Assembly: GCA_001632435.1 (NCBI GenBank)
Contig: KV424036.1
Coordinates: 36,623 to 100,622 of the forward strand
Direction of reading: 5' to 3'
DNA: 64,000 nt
Source: Calocera cornea HHB12733
Lineage: Eukaryota > Basidiomycota > Dacrymycetes > Dacrymycetales > Dacrymycetaceae
Position 1 is the stretch's first letter, and every line of letters begins with the position of its first letter. The notes below the pieces were generated by a model. The model searched no databases and was not told where the DNA came from. It saw only the letters and a list, made by a program, of their open reading frames with translations. Shown in pieces: positions 1 to 12,200 of the stretch. Made by a program: the position numbers and the translations under genes.

Positions 1-269
1 CAAAGTCATTGAAACCGATGGCGACTGCGAGGTTATCCTGTGGACCGGCGATGTGAACATTATTGTCAATGAATGTAAAGCACAAACCGCTCATCCACGT
101 TTGGTAGTTCACGGGAGGCAAGCTCACGGTCCCCGTCTCCGATCTGACTGTCGGAACTTGCTTCGGCGCCTCCAACGGCGAGTCTTTCGAGTCCTTCGAT
201 ATCCGTGAGCTGTGTGTCCCGCCATGTGTCTGTCGACTAATTCAAGAACGGGTAGATTGCTTCAGCTAG
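1..269 (+). CDS. Small secreted four-cysteine protein, copy 1 (5' part outside window)
   Basis: This is the 3' half of the first of seven related genes. The first visible exon (1-52) encodes a segment containing the family motif CEVILWTGD. An intron (53-107, GT...TAG) is followed by an exon at 108-204 encoding FTGGKLTVPV, then CFGASNGESFESFDI. A last intron leads to a very short end, H-C-F-S and a TAG at 267-269. Other copies have 10-14 further residues after this HCF motif, so this copy has a shortened C-terminus. The intron phases match copies 2-7, which supports the model. No known function was recognised; the family is described under copy 3. Confidence 0.75.
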
Positions 270-2233
270 ATGAGTTCGGATGCGATGTGCACCAATGGAA
301 GGGGGATTAGACTATGTGGAAGGAACTGCACGTGGTCCTCTTTCTTGAAGTGTGGGGTTATGTACTATACTTGTCAAGACGTCTGTGCATAGCCATCGAA
401 ATCACACCGCCCAGCTTGATATGAAATCGTGATGTCGCGACTCCGGGTGGATTGAACTTCAGATATTTCCCGTCGACGCTCGCTAGATACCTGCCACAAA
501 ACTCAGTTGCTTGCAGACCTAAGCCATGCTTGCAGTATGCATGGCAGCGAGACGACAAGCACTCCATACTAGTAAGCCAAGAACCCCAACAGGAACGCTA
601 ATTCAAACGAGCACACTGCGAATCATTGAAGTGCCTTCTGGCCGGGGCGGCAGCAACTCGGTACACCGCATCAGGTGTGATTGGGAAGTACAATATGATT
701 CAACTGTCGAACGGTTACCAGCGTACTTGATTGAGTCAATGTGTAAGCCGGAACTAGGGCATCAACATCCCACGCGCAGTGCCTGCCAGTGTGAAATACC
801 GCGGGGCAGCGGAGATGTCACACGAGGTGGACACATTATGAACGCTACATACACCCTCCTCCGTGCATCCAAAAACCTCCCAAGAGGCGGAAACGCGCGC
901 AAACCTTCAGGCATCATGCTCTCGAACGAGCCTACCTGTTGCTGTGGACTCCGTGGGCGGCAATCTGGCCAGTAATCTTGATTGACTGCGCGCATTGGAA
1001 GCTTATACTCTTTTGGATGTATTCTGTCAGAACGGACCGGCGAGGCAACTGATCAGTCAATGCCAAGGACGGGACGGCACACCTTCCTTCTCCAATATGG
1101 GCTGTTAATGAAAGGCACAGATGTAGGGGATATTGCTGGCGGGAGGGCCACAAGATGTTCAAAACTTCGAACGAGGATGAACCCGCACTTCGAAGCCTGC
1201 AGCCATGGAACTGGGGATAGCAGATGTGTATCTCTCTCAGCGTGGCACGAGCCGCTCTACTCAGGAGTGCGCTGTATGCTCATATGCTTATGTACTGCAT
1301 CCAACTTTGACAGGAGCCTGCGCGCGCGCCCCTCATGCTTGCTGATCCAGATGCGCATATGGAGACTCTCTTGGATTGGTTTGGGTAGTGGGTAATAACC
1401 CTTGGGAGGCAGCCGGGTAGGGGGGGGGGATTACCCGTATAGCTTACTACGTGATCGGCGAGTTCGTCGACCACGTCTGAATGGAAGTATTTGCACTGCT
1501 ACCTCGAACCCAACCTCTTGGAAGCTGAACGAATAACTTAGGCAGCCAGCAGTTTTGACCTGTTCCTGCCGCTCAGACGTTCTCTTTGCCTGCCATGTCC
1601 GGACACGCCGATGGACCATGGTCCTATCCATATATAGTGGGCGAGGAAGGACTGCTGTTGATCCAACGGAAGGCACGGCGGTCCGCTTTGAGTCATCTCT
1701 TTTTCGGACTTCGTGATTACGTTCCTACTCGTATCCCAGCTTACCTCATGCTCAGGCAAGTTGAGAAGCAGGAGCAGCATGGGAGGCTGTTCCTCTCATT
1801 GGGGCTCGTTGATCTACCAGTGGACCACATACTCTTGATTCGTGAAGGTCTCTAAGATGCTCTCTCATTTATTACACCCGCACTACGGCTGGAATAATAA
1901 GGACAGGAGATAGTGAGTATGATCAATGTCCCGCGATTGAAGCACGAGGTAGAAATTGAGTTTCGCTTTCTGCTCTTCCTGAAGATTCCCGAGCGTGTGC
2001 TAAAAGATTCAGTAAAGGTTCGACTGGGCGCCTAAATCGTACCCAGCTTACTGAGCCAGTCGGTAATCCATGATCGAACGCTGTCATTGAGTTGTTGAGA
2101 GATACCCGATGAAGCCTTGGCAACATTGGCCACAGCCAAATGTTATTTAAGGAGAGCAGTTGTGTTGAACAGTTCTTCAGCAAGCTCGTCTTCAAGTTCA
2201 ACCTCAACAAGCAACAAACAATTCGACTTTATT
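270..2233. other. Intergenic, no supported gene
   Basis: About 2 kb between secreted-protein copies 1 and 2. It holds only short overlapping open frames without family signatures. A G-run lies near 1421-1430. The last 90 bases contain a TATTTAAG box (2144-2151), about 85 bp before the start codon of copy 2. Confidence 0.5.
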
Positions 2234-2761
2234 ATGCAGCTCCTTGCGTCCCTCCTTGCCTCAGTAGCCTTCTTGCCCTTCGTGGTGCAGGCTGTTGCTG
2301 TCGAGAAGCGTACCAACTTCGGCATGGATACTTTCGCTGGCACTAGTGCGTACAGCGTCCTGCAAGTGTCCCTATATATTGACTCACTTGGGTACAGGTT
2401 GCCAGAGCTTTGAAGAGTTTATTCAGGTCGGCGACGTCGGTGCCAACGCCAACAACTGTAAGAGAAATGTCCCTTCGGTTGAACATCGGTTGATACGGAC
2501 GCTCGTAGTCCCTGGACCCAGGAGCTCTTTCCAGGTCATCGACCCCGACGGTGACTGTGAGGTGATCCTCTTTACTGAACCGAACGTGAGGATCGTGTAT
2601 GTGAACAGAGAGTGACTGGCTGAGACATGGTACAGTTCAGCGGTACGAGGGTCACCCTCGGTGTGAACCTCAGTGTGGGCGAGTGCTTCGGCGGTGCAGC
2701 GGGTGAATCCTTCCAGTCTTTCGATATCCGTGAGTTTTTTTTTTTTTTGACTGTCCTGTCA
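2234..2761 (+). CDS. Small secreted four-cysteine protein, copy 2 (interrupted by assembly gap)
   Basis: The start ATG (2234) opens a signal peptide, MQLLASLLASVAFLPFVVQA, followed by a VEKR dibasic site that suits Kex2-like cleavage. The next exons give CQSFEEFIQVGDVGANANN, then FPGPRSSFQVIDPDGDCEVIL, then a segment with CFGGAAGESFQSFDI. Introns fall at the same positions as in copy 3. The final exon is lost in a T-run and the 100-bp N gap at 2762-2861. The exon junctions are clean, so the gene may be intact in the organism. It is the most divergent copy in its mature region (for example FTEPN in place of WTGD). Confidence 0.75.
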
Positions 2762-2861
2762 NNNNNNNNNNNNNNNNNNNNNNNNNNNNNNNNNNNNNNN
2801 NNNNNNNNNNNNNNNNNNNNNNNNNNNNNNNNNNNNNNNNNNNNNNNNNNNNNNNNNNNNN
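2762..2861. other. Assembly gap (100 N)
   Basis: Exactly 100 undetermined bases, the usual placeholder for a gap of unknown size. It is preceded by a poly-T stretch and cuts the last exon of secreted-protein copy 2, so the true distance here is unknown. Confidence 0.99.
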
Positions 2862-4930
2862 CTTAAAGAAGCATGACTGACAGGGGTCTTGACTGTGTCG
2901 TGGAGCTCGTATATGGTCCTCCTGCTGGCCATGCGTTGCAAAGCTCGTGTAGACAGTGCTCGGTAAATTTGTATTGTCACATACATAGGCTTAGTAACCC
3001 ATCTGTTGCCACTTATTGGAGCGACTGTGCCGAGGGTTGGCCGGGAGTTCGCGTGTGGTGGTCGTTTTCAGTCCGGTGAGGAAGATGTCTAGCCGAGGAA
3101 CCAAGGTTGAACTCCCAAGTCAGCGCTCGGAGGGTGATAAGATCGGGCCACCCTGAAACCGTCAGGGGCTGAAGCGTAGTCACTGAGTAGAGAGAAGGAG
3201 CGAGGGACCGGAAACGCACCAGACCAAGAGGGAGTAAGAGGCCGGACGCGAAGCGAAAAAGACACCACTAATCAGTACATCGCACTGACTAGCCGCTCCC
3301 GGCGGTCGTCAGCCCCCCCATGCCTAGCAATAGATAGACAATGAGCGAAGAAAACTGCGCGGGCAGCGCACGCCTCTATACCATGTTTCCAAACCTGAAA
3401 GGAAGTGTGCTCGAGTAGAGCAACAGCAGCGAAGGCAGAGAAAGAGGAGAGAGGAGTGCTGAGCCCCGAGCTGTTGACCCGATAGATACTGTAATGGTGG
3501 TGAGTCGAGCGACCGGAGACGCAGGCAAGAGCGAGTCCCACTTATCAGCTAGGCAAGCTGAGAGGGACCATCCGGAGCGCGTCGAGTCGGCCGAACCACA
3601 GCCAGAACACAGCCAGAAAGGCGCAGAGCAACGCTTGCCTCCGGATCCGTGTGCTCGCTCATAACGCCGCCGCCCTCCTAAAGGGGAATACAAAGCAGCG
3701 TGAGGACTACGTGGAGGCGGGCTGAAACCGCGCTAGAGAGCCGTCTGGATAAGAGGAGGAAAGCGGGACAGTGGGATCGAAGGATAGGACGCGCATCGCA
3801 TCGTCTCATGCCTTCCTCATCAGCCATACTGTAGGTCGACACGAAGGTGCTCATGTCACCTGTCACCGGGCACTTTTCACGTTCAAAATTTGACCGTGTC
3901 ACCGACATTTTATGTACGGCGAGCATTCGGCATCGGGCTCGGTCACCACCTTAGGGAGGCTTAGCCATATCTCCGATAGGTGAATTTCGGCTCCGGCGAG
4001 CATACTTGTCACCGCCAAAATTTGGCGACGAGCACTCATATTTGCTCCCACACGGAGGCAAATGAGCTCCTAATGAGCACCTTCGTATCGACCTACAGTA
4101 CTGCAGGCTGAGAGCAGCTGAGAGGTGCACGGCGAGTTACTGAACCGACATCCAGGACAGAGCGAGACAGACGCGCAGGACGACGCGCACCTCCGCCGCA
4201 TTCTTCATTCGTCTGCACTGCCTCCACCCAGTATAGGGACTTGAGCAAGCGCAGCATTCAGAAGACGGTGGAGGTGGGCTGAAGCTGCGCTGAGAAACCG
4301 TCAGAAGACGTCGCCACACATTTTCCCTTGCATTTCCATGATATTGCCGTGCAAAGGTGTTCCGGGCCTCGACCCATCTCCCCAAGAACACTGCTCCGGA
4401 CGTTGCACTACCCAGCGCAAATTGTTGTGTTCGACAACAAGGTCATGATGTTTGACAGATCCTATCTTGGGACCTCCGCAGGTCGCCGGATCCAATCTCA
4501 CGGATCACACGATTTTGTTCAAGAACGGGCATCGGGCCCGTCTCCATCGCTCAAGCACTGCCCCTATATATGCCACGAGGTATCCGTCCAACAGTCATTG
4601 AATAGAGACTCTGGCGGGAAGCGTTTGAACAGATTACGCATTCTGAATCCGAGCCTTTCAATTAAATGCATCCGGTCCCTGAGTTCGTTGTTATATATTG
4701 TCAGGTCTTGGTTCTCTGTTGGCGGCGCTAGGCCGAAGGCCGGGTTCGGTGACCTCATAGTCATCGATCACTTACAGGTTCGGTGACCTCACAAGTCATC
4801 AATCACTTACCCAAGCGGTTGACATTTTCGCCACTCACAATGGCGCATTCTGGCTCGTTGCACGCGAAGTCGGCGAGGAGCGCTAGTGAAGTCAATTCAT
4901 TGTCAATCAAGTCGAACATTCATCATAAGC
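2862..4930. repeat. Degenerate repeat downstream of secreted-protein copy 2
   Basis: This segment carries phrases that recur at 5.9-8.9, 24.1-26.7, 28.4-29.6 and 33.4-34.5 kb, such as GAGGAGTGCTGAG and GACGCGCACCTC. No gene is supported. It is interrupted by the MITE at 3829-4098. The part from about 4556 to 4720 matches, in inverted orientation, the segment at 30.62-30.78 kb, so the upstream block of copy 3 begins there. Confidence 0.7.
3829..4098. mobile_element. MITE with 26-bp terminal inverted repeats and TA target duplication
   Basis: The left end reads CTGTAGGTCGACACGAAGG and continues to TGCTCAT. The reverse complement of the right end reads CTGTAGGTCGATACGAAGG and continues identically, giving one mismatch in 26 bp. 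TA flanks both ends (3827-3828 and 4099-4100), as for Tc1/mariner-type elements. The 270-bp interior has no coding capacity and lies inside the degenerate repeat, so it inserted later. The parent transposase cannot be named from this window; no other copy was seen here. Confidence 0.85.
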
Positions 4931-4978
4931 ATTGAGTCGGGGACTGTTTCCGTGAGACCTTGAGATGGCTCACTTGCA

Positions 4979-4984
4979 TATAAG
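4979..4984 (+). promoter_or_regulatory. TATA box of secreted-protein copy 3
   Basis: TATAAG lies 80 bp before the start codon at 5059, inside a conserved block (CACTTG, then the TATA box, then AGTGCAC). Copies 4, 5, 6 and 7 have the same box at 80-81 bp from their ATG. Confidence 0.7.
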
Positions 4985-5058
4985 ATAGTGCACAAGCAGT
5001 AACAACAGCTTGACAAGCTCGTTCCCGCTTGACACACAGCGCCAGACAGAGAGCCACC

Positions 5059-5657
5059 ATGCAGATCCTCGCCTCCATCCTCGGTCTTACTGTTGTCCTC
5101 TTGTCCATGGTGCAGGCCACGGTTATCCAGAAGCGCGCAAGCTTCGGCATGGACACGTTCAGCGGAACGAGTACGTTGACGCCTTTACTCTCAATGCCGG
5201 GAGTCAATCTCACGGTGATCTAAGACTGCCAGGGCTTCGAAGAGTTCATCGCGGTCGGCGCGGTGGGAGCCAACAGCAACCCCTGTAAGGAAGTTCTCGT
5301 TCGATCAATCACAGTTGAGTGACGTTCACAGTCCCTGGACCAAGGAAGTCATTCAAGGTCATCTTCACCGACGAGACATGCGAGGTGATTCTTTGGACCG
5401 GCGATGTGCGTAGTATGTTGGCGGACTGCTATGGTTGCTGAACTGTTGCCCAGTTCTCCGGTACAAAGCTAACCGCTCCGATATCGTCCATCCCAGTCGG
5501 CTCATGCTTTGGGGCTGGGAATGGCGAGTCCTTCGAATCCTTCGACATCCGTAAGTATCTTCGCTCTTCCTGGTTCCACCCGTCACTCACCCTTGTCTTG
5601 CCAGACTGCTTCAGCGGCTCGGGCAACTCGGCCAGAGCGATAGGCACAGCACGTTGA
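5059..5657 (+). CDS. Small secreted four-cysteine protein, copy 3 (complete reference copy)
   Basis: Five exons predict about 125 residues. Exon 1 encodes a hydrophobic signal peptide (MQILASILGLTVVLLSMVQA), then VIQKR, a probable Kex2-type site, leaving a mature protein of about 100 residues starting ASFGMDTFSG. The remaining exons give NCQGFEEFIAVGAVGANSN, a PGPRKSF turn, CEVILWTGD, FSGTKLT, CFGAGNGESFESFDI, and a C-terminal HCF...ARAIGTAR ending at TGA 5655-5657. Four cysteines remain in the mature part, enough for two disulfides. The beta-rich, Gly-rich pattern suggests a compact extracellular fold, but no known family was recognised. The start is fixed by the signal peptide and by conservation among copies. 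Confidence 0.85.
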
Positions 5658-5689
5658 GCATGCGTGGCGGACGGGAGCAACTTGAATGT

Positions 5690-8600
5690 ATTATGTGACA
5701 CCACCTCATGTTTAGCGCGCCGAAATTGAAGCTCCCTACTGTTTGCAGAATGAGATGAGAGTAGAATCATAGTCGCGTTTACAATACACCCCTGTCGCAG
5801 CGTTAGGTCATTCATACCAACACGGTGTTCTCAGGAGCCGTCCAAGAGAACGAAAGACGGAGAAGAGGCAAGGCGAGGCGTGGACTGAACTCGCCCTTCC
5901 AAGGGTTGTCGCAATGTTGACAGCTAGGGCTACGAGACCAGACGTGCGCAAATGGAAGGCCACGTATCAGCCCTCAAGACAACTGAGTCGCCTCTCCTTG
6001 CGCGCGTCGCATCCTCCATACCCGATAGTGACCCAACAAAGAGCAACAGAAGCTGCACTGGCATCGCACACCTCTATCTCTCCCATTCGCTCCAGTAACG
6101 CTGCGAGGCCCTGGCAAGGCCATGAAGCAGTGTGAGGCAGGGAAGGGTGATAGAGGAGTGCTGAGCTGTGAGCTGTTTGGCATACATAGCTTAGAGGCGG
6201 ATCGAGTGACCGGACGCCTAACAGCCTGGGTCAGCGACGATCAACCAAGGAGGCTGAGGGCAACGCAGCGGTGCGCGTTGAGTCAACCGACCTGTAGCCT
6301 CGACATGGGAAGAGAGAAGCGCAGGTCGATGCGCACCTCGTCATGAGCTCTCTCCCCTCTTGGCTCTACCACCATCCACGATGTAGGGCCAGTGCAGAGT
6401 TGTGGAACTCATTCGACGTAGGCTGGAGCCTCCCTGAGGAGTCGTCTGAGGAAGAAGGGAAGACCAGGCTCGAACGAGCGGACACGCTCCTTTCCAAGAC
6501 ACCAACATCAGCCTTGCGGCCGAGAATTGTAGGTCAGGAGCGTGCCGAGTCGTTCTGCCCATGGTATAGGCCGGACGCCGTCCACCCCTCTGCTAGAGAA
6601 GGGCAGTCACCGGCAGTCATCACCGCACGAAGACGGTGGTGGCTGGTTATGGAGCCCGCCACGGGCATGAGGACGTCCGATCAGGACCCGCGGTCGTAGA
6701 CCGGCATGTGGCCATAGACTCCAACATCGTCCAGTGCACAAAGGCGCAAACCGACGCCGTCCGATCCCCAAGAGAGATGACGGTCAAGAGTCAAGAGCAA
6801 GCGGGGCCTCGCGCGGGAACTGGCCGAAAGTTTCCGCTTTTCGCCGGAAGCGGGAGCACACTTCCCGCCTAGCTGATCACGTGATAGCACGGTGCTCTGC
6901 AGGCTTCTCAGACTGCATGCTGCTGGGTATACCGTCGGTAGATCGATCCAGGAACGTACGGTATGCGTTTAGAGTAGATATGGGAGCCAGAAAGTAACAC
7001 GAACAGCACGCGTCTCGCAGCATTCGACCCGTCTAACAGCACTGCCGATGCGGCGAAGGAGCATCAGAGGCCGCGTAAGGCGATCAAGAGACAAGGGTCG
7101 GGCCGGGGTAGCGAGCAAGGGAGGTGGCCAAGTAAGCGGCCCGAAAGGGGCTGAGGACCGGACACGCGTCGGTGAGGGACACCACACATCAGTCCGTCCG
7201 ACTGAGGAGCCTCTACCGGCGCGCGTCGAGTTCCCAACCCCTCACACATAGACAGAGTTTGGGTAATCAAGCCGGCAGATCAGGCACGCGTCTGCCAACG
7301 CTGCACCCGGATACAGTACCCTGCCCATTCTCTGGGAAGGATGCTGGGAAGGGACAAGGCTGGAGTAGCGGGGTGCGGGATCGGCCAGTGCGGGACTCCA
7401 GAAGTTGTCCCCAAGTGATCCGACGGGGCGAGAGACCGGACGTGTGCCCATCGGATGCCGGAATACCAGTCCATCAGACTGAAGGGCATCCTGCCGGCGC
7501 GCGTTGGCTCCCTCACTCCAAGCAGACAGAGCTGGGAATACTGTAAGCAAGCTAGGCGGACGAGGCGCGCCCCTCTCGTTGTTCTGCCCCAACCCTATGG
7601 ATACTCCAAGTGAGCATATTAGGCAGGGTAGGCGAACAAGAGAAGAGGGGCGGGCCGAAGCCACCTGCTAAGTTATCGCCGGGAGAGAGAGGGAGCGGGG
7701 AGCCAGACGCGCACGGTGGAACGGCGGCAGTCACAGTCTCTTGGACTGAGCCACACATCCTCGCGCGCATCGGACCCCTCGACCCTAACATCCAGATGAG
7801 CAGAAAGCTGCCCGGACGACGCGCGCCTCTGCACTACTCCTCAGGCCATAACACTGCCCGTGCGTTTAGTAAGCGGGGGGGACAGCGTAGCTTCAAGAGG
7901 AGAACAGAGGTGGACTAAAGCCATCAGGGAGAGGGTTGTCGCCAAGTAGGCCGAGGGGGAAGAGAGCGAGGGTCCGGACTCGATCAAGGACAAGAGTTGT
8001 TAGTCTATCCATCTGAGCAACAGCTCCGAGCTCGAGTCAGATGCCCCACACCTAGCAGTAGACAATCATGAGCACTGAGGAGAGAAAGCTGCGCGGGCAG
8101 CGCACGCTTCTATCACGGCACTCAGTCTCTGAGTCTCTGCGAAAGCTACCATGCTTTGACATAAGCGTGCAGCAGCGGAGGGCAGGCCAGCAGATAGAGC
8201 CGTGCTGGACCACACAACGATGAGCTGAGTGACCAGACGCGCAATACCCTGGGTGAGCCTGATCATCCAGACATGCTGAGGGTAACACATGGGTGCGGGT
8301 CCAGTCGCCCGACGTGTAGCCTAGATGTGTTACGAGAGAAGCGCAGGACAACGCGCACCTCTGCACCCAGTCTCTCTGAGCAGCGCTGCCCTCATCCAAT
8401 TAAGGGTGTTGGAGCAATGCAGCAGTGTAGAGCTCGTCAGAGGTGGGCTGAGGCCGCGCTGAGCAGTTGTTTGGGAGGGCGAGAAGACGTGGCTGGAGCG
8501 AGCGTGTCCGCCCGCTCGATAGCACTGCAATCGGCCTTGTGGCTGAGCGTGTTGGTCAGGGGCGTGCCGAGTCGTTCAGCCCGCGATATGGGACGGACAT

Positions 8601-8935
8601 AGTCTGCCACTGTCCTAGAGAAGGGCTGCCACTGGCAGTCACCACCACGCGAGACGGTGGTGACTGGCTGTGGAGCCAGCCGAGGGCATGAGGACATCTG
8701 ATCAGGACCTGCGGTCGTAGACCAGCACGGAACGATGGACTCTAACATCAGGATTGTCCAGTGCACAGAAGTGCAAACGGACGGCTTCCGATCCCCTTGG
8801 AAGATGATGGTAGAAGTCAAAGGCAAGCGCGGTGTCGGGCGGGAAGCTAAGTATGTCGTGGCCGACTGCTTCCGTGGATGCGGAAGCAACCGCAGGAGCA
8901 CTCGGTGCACGTGGCCGGCAACGCCGCCCCGCCGA
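5690..8935. repeat. Long degenerate repeat, left arm
   Basis: This lies 3' of secreted-protein copy 3. Segments recur in inverted orientation at about 24.05-26.75 kb. For example, the stretch at 8690-8935 (GATCAGGACCTGCGG, then GTCCAGTGCACAGAAGTGC, then GCCGGCAACGCCG) matches the reverse complement of 24360-24625. The stretch at 7610-7800 matches the reverse complement of about 25220-25430. The same module also occurs in direct orientation inside this arm at 6660-6870. Open frames are short and disrupted. No transposase, reverse transcriptase or terminal structure was found, so its origin is unknown. Confidence 0.75.
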
Positions 8936-9251
8936 GCCAGGCCATAAGCCGCTGCCCTTGCCCGCCCGTGCACTTGGACGCCCCCCTTCCGCCTATTCCC
9001 CCCCCCACCGCTAATCGACACATAGCCGGACATCCGGCTTTCGACGGTCGTCGCCCCTCGCCCACCCCTCCCGCTCTGCTCACGGCACGGCTGGCCTGCT
9101 GAGTGATTGGCTGGAGTGCGATTACAGTCTCTGCATACGCTGCTCGACGGGGTAATCAGCCGCTCGGCGATCGGAACACACGTCGGTAATCGCACCCGCC
9201 CACTCCCATACCCCGCCTGCCCGCCCACCCCCGCACGCAAGGCAGCTCGGG

Positions 9252-12200
9252 ATGGCAGACCACAATCACAATCACGCGCAGGGATACACTTTCCCGCCCG
9301 TCCAGCCGTCGTTCATCCCTGCATACACAGCGCAGCAGCAGGGGCAGCAAGGGCAGCAAGGGCAGCAGGGACAGGGACAGGGACAGGCGAGCTACTACCC
9401 TCCTATCCCGACGGGCTACCCGCAGCTCGGGTACGCACAACAACAACAGCCATCTCAACAGCAGCAGCAACAGCAGCAGCAGACCAGCTCCACCCACCAC
9501 CACCACCACCACCAGGGCATGTCCATCTCCCCTTCCCAGTTCTCGGGCTCGAAACGCTCCCGCTCGCCCAGCTCCGTCTCCCCAGGCCGGTCTCTCTCAC
9601 AGTCCCAGGGACCGGGGAGCGCGAAGAAGCCCGGCGGGAAACGGCGGAGGCTGGACTCTGAGGCTGCGGGCGATGGGGAGGAGGACGGGGAGCTGGGGGG
9701 GAAGGAGAAGGTCAAGCTTACCCGTGGGTCGCGGTGCGTGCTTTTCACTTGATCACTGGTGCGTAAAGCCGGCTGATGCAGGTGACAGGGCATGCACAGT
9801 CTGCAGGAGGCTCAAGATGAAGTGCGAAGGCGCCGAGAACGGGCCGCCGTGCAAGCGCTGCCTGCAGGGCGTGCACGAGTGTGTGTTCGAGGAGAGCATG
9901 CGCGGGAAGAGGAACCATAAGTGCGTTGCGTTGCGTTGCGTTTCCTGCTCCTATGTCTCCTTGCTCCCTGTCCTTGCTTGCGCTTCATGGGTATATGCCT
10001 CTGTGAGCTGGGTCCTCCACTCCGGCTACTGGTTACTGGGCTACCCGCCCTCAGCCTATCCTCTCCTATCCCATCGCAGTATCCGCACCCTCCCACCCCA
10101 TCAACAAAGCGTGACTAGTGAAGCATATCTGCTGACCCACATCCTATCCAGAAAACAAGAAGCTCTGACAGGCAAACTGCACTCCCTCGAGCAGCAGCTC
10201 AACACCCTCCAGGCGTCGCTCCCGCCCTCCTCGTCGCACCAAGCAGGAGCGGACGGGAGCGTCTCCGGGTCGGGCATCTCCCCGACCCCCAGCTCGCTCG
10301 TCCATTCCACACCGGCCAGCAGCGCCCTCCCGAGCCAGAGCCCGGCCCAGCTCCTCTCCGCCCCCACAACCAGCAGCACCACTGCCGGCTCCTCTCTCCC
10401 CTCCTCCGCCCCCGCCGCAGGAGGACCGGGGGAAGGCAAGCCCTCTCAGCCCTCGTCCGCGCCCTCCTCGCCCCTCCCCAACCTGCCCAACAACGCGCTC
10501 AACCCGCTGGGCCTCCTCGCAGAAGCCTCCCTGCAGAAACACCGCTCCTCCCAGCGCCAGCGCTCGCCCTCTCGTTCCCGCGGGCCCAGGGCAGGCTCAG
10601 CCGCCCCGCCCCGCCAGAGCCGCGAGGGCGAGTCGGCGGACGCACTGAGGGAGTACGAAGACGACCTGGACGCGCACGCCAAGGGCATGGGAAAGGGCAT
10701 TGCCGGGGAGAGCTATTTCAAGCCGGGGCCGATGACCCTCCTCCCTATCCGGAGGCTGGTCATCGAGCGCCAGGTGCAGCCGGAGATCCTCGAGTTTGTG
10801 GAGATGGAGGAGGTGCTAGAGCTGTTTACTATGTGAGTGGGATTGATTGCTAGCCTCTATATTTGCCGCCATCCACCCCTGCTCAGCCGCCGTCCAGCAG
10901 CCTCGGCTGCTCCGGCGGATGGCGGGGCATGGGCGGGCATGATGCACCAGTCGATCCAGTGCTGACCACCCCTCCGCGCGCAGATTCTTCGACAACCTGA
11001 ACCACCACTGCTGCCTGCTGGACCGCGAGTTCCACACCGCCCCGCTCGTCTGCTCCCGCTCGCCCTTCCTCCTTACTGCCAGTGCGTCTCCCCCTCCCCC
11101 GCTGTCCTCAGTGACGCGGTGCTAATCCTGGCCTCGGTAGTCTGCGCTATTGCGAGCAAGTTCTATAAGGGGCGGGACGACGGTGGGGAGCTGCATGTAC
11201 GGCTTAATAACGTGGCTAAGAAGCTCGCGTGGAGCACCCCTGCGCAGGGGTACAAGAGTGTCGAGGTACGTCCCTTCCGCAACTGAAGGAGAACCGCTGT
11301 TGAATGCGGTTGCAGATCGTCCAGGCGTACCTGCTGCTGGCCCTCTGGGGCACCGGCCCCGTGCAGCGCTTCGAGCAAGACCGCACCTGGTTGCTCCTCG
11401 GCATGGCGATCCGGATGGCAACCGACCTGAACCTGCACCGGGCCTCGCCGACGTCCATCCCGCTCAGCGGCACCTACGCGGGGTACGACGGCGAGCTGGA
11501 GGAGGAGAACGGCAGGAAGCGGCGCAAGCGGAGCAAGGCTGAGATCATGGAAGTGAGGAACAGGGAGCGCACGTGGATCATGTGCTACAACTTGGACCGC
11601 AGCCTCAGCGCGCAGATGGGCAAGCCGTACACCATTCAGGAAGAGTGCGTCGCTTCGCACTGTTCATGTGGGCTGGCCAGCTGATGATGCGTCTCAGCTA
11701 TATCATCCGTAACGCTGCCCTGTGGGCTCAGCATCCGGATGCCCTTCCGGCGGATAAGGCGCTGTGCGGCTTCCTGGTGCGCACTGCGGGTCATCTTCAC
11801 TTGTTCATCGGCTAATGCCGTCGCACAGGACTACCAACGCATCCTCTCCCGCTGCGTCGAGTTCTTCTACGCGGGCACCTCCGACCCCTCCGGCCTGCTG
11901 AAAGAGTGCGATTGGAGCACCATCATCCGCGCGTACGAAGCCCAGCTCGCCGCCTGGCGAGACGGGTTCCACAAGGCCAGAGAGTGCGTCCTTCTTGTCG
12001 AGAGTGTAGGGTGGAGCTGACGGAAGAACCTTGCGAGCAGACAGGAAGTCTGGGATGGTAGGTCAACCTCGCAGCTTGGAGCCGGCCCAGCAACTGACGC
12101 TCGCGCCGCGGCCCCCGCAGATCCGGACGTCAGGTACCGCAACCAGGTCTCGGCCCTGCACCACCACTACAGCATGCTGGTGATCAACACGTTTGGTCTG

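Noticed and set aside
9156..9600. Minus-strand frames rich in Val, Leu or Gly opposite the Zn2Cys6 gene
   Set aside because: They are the complement of CAG/CAC triplet runs coding poly-Gln and poly-His in the real exon, and have no domain.
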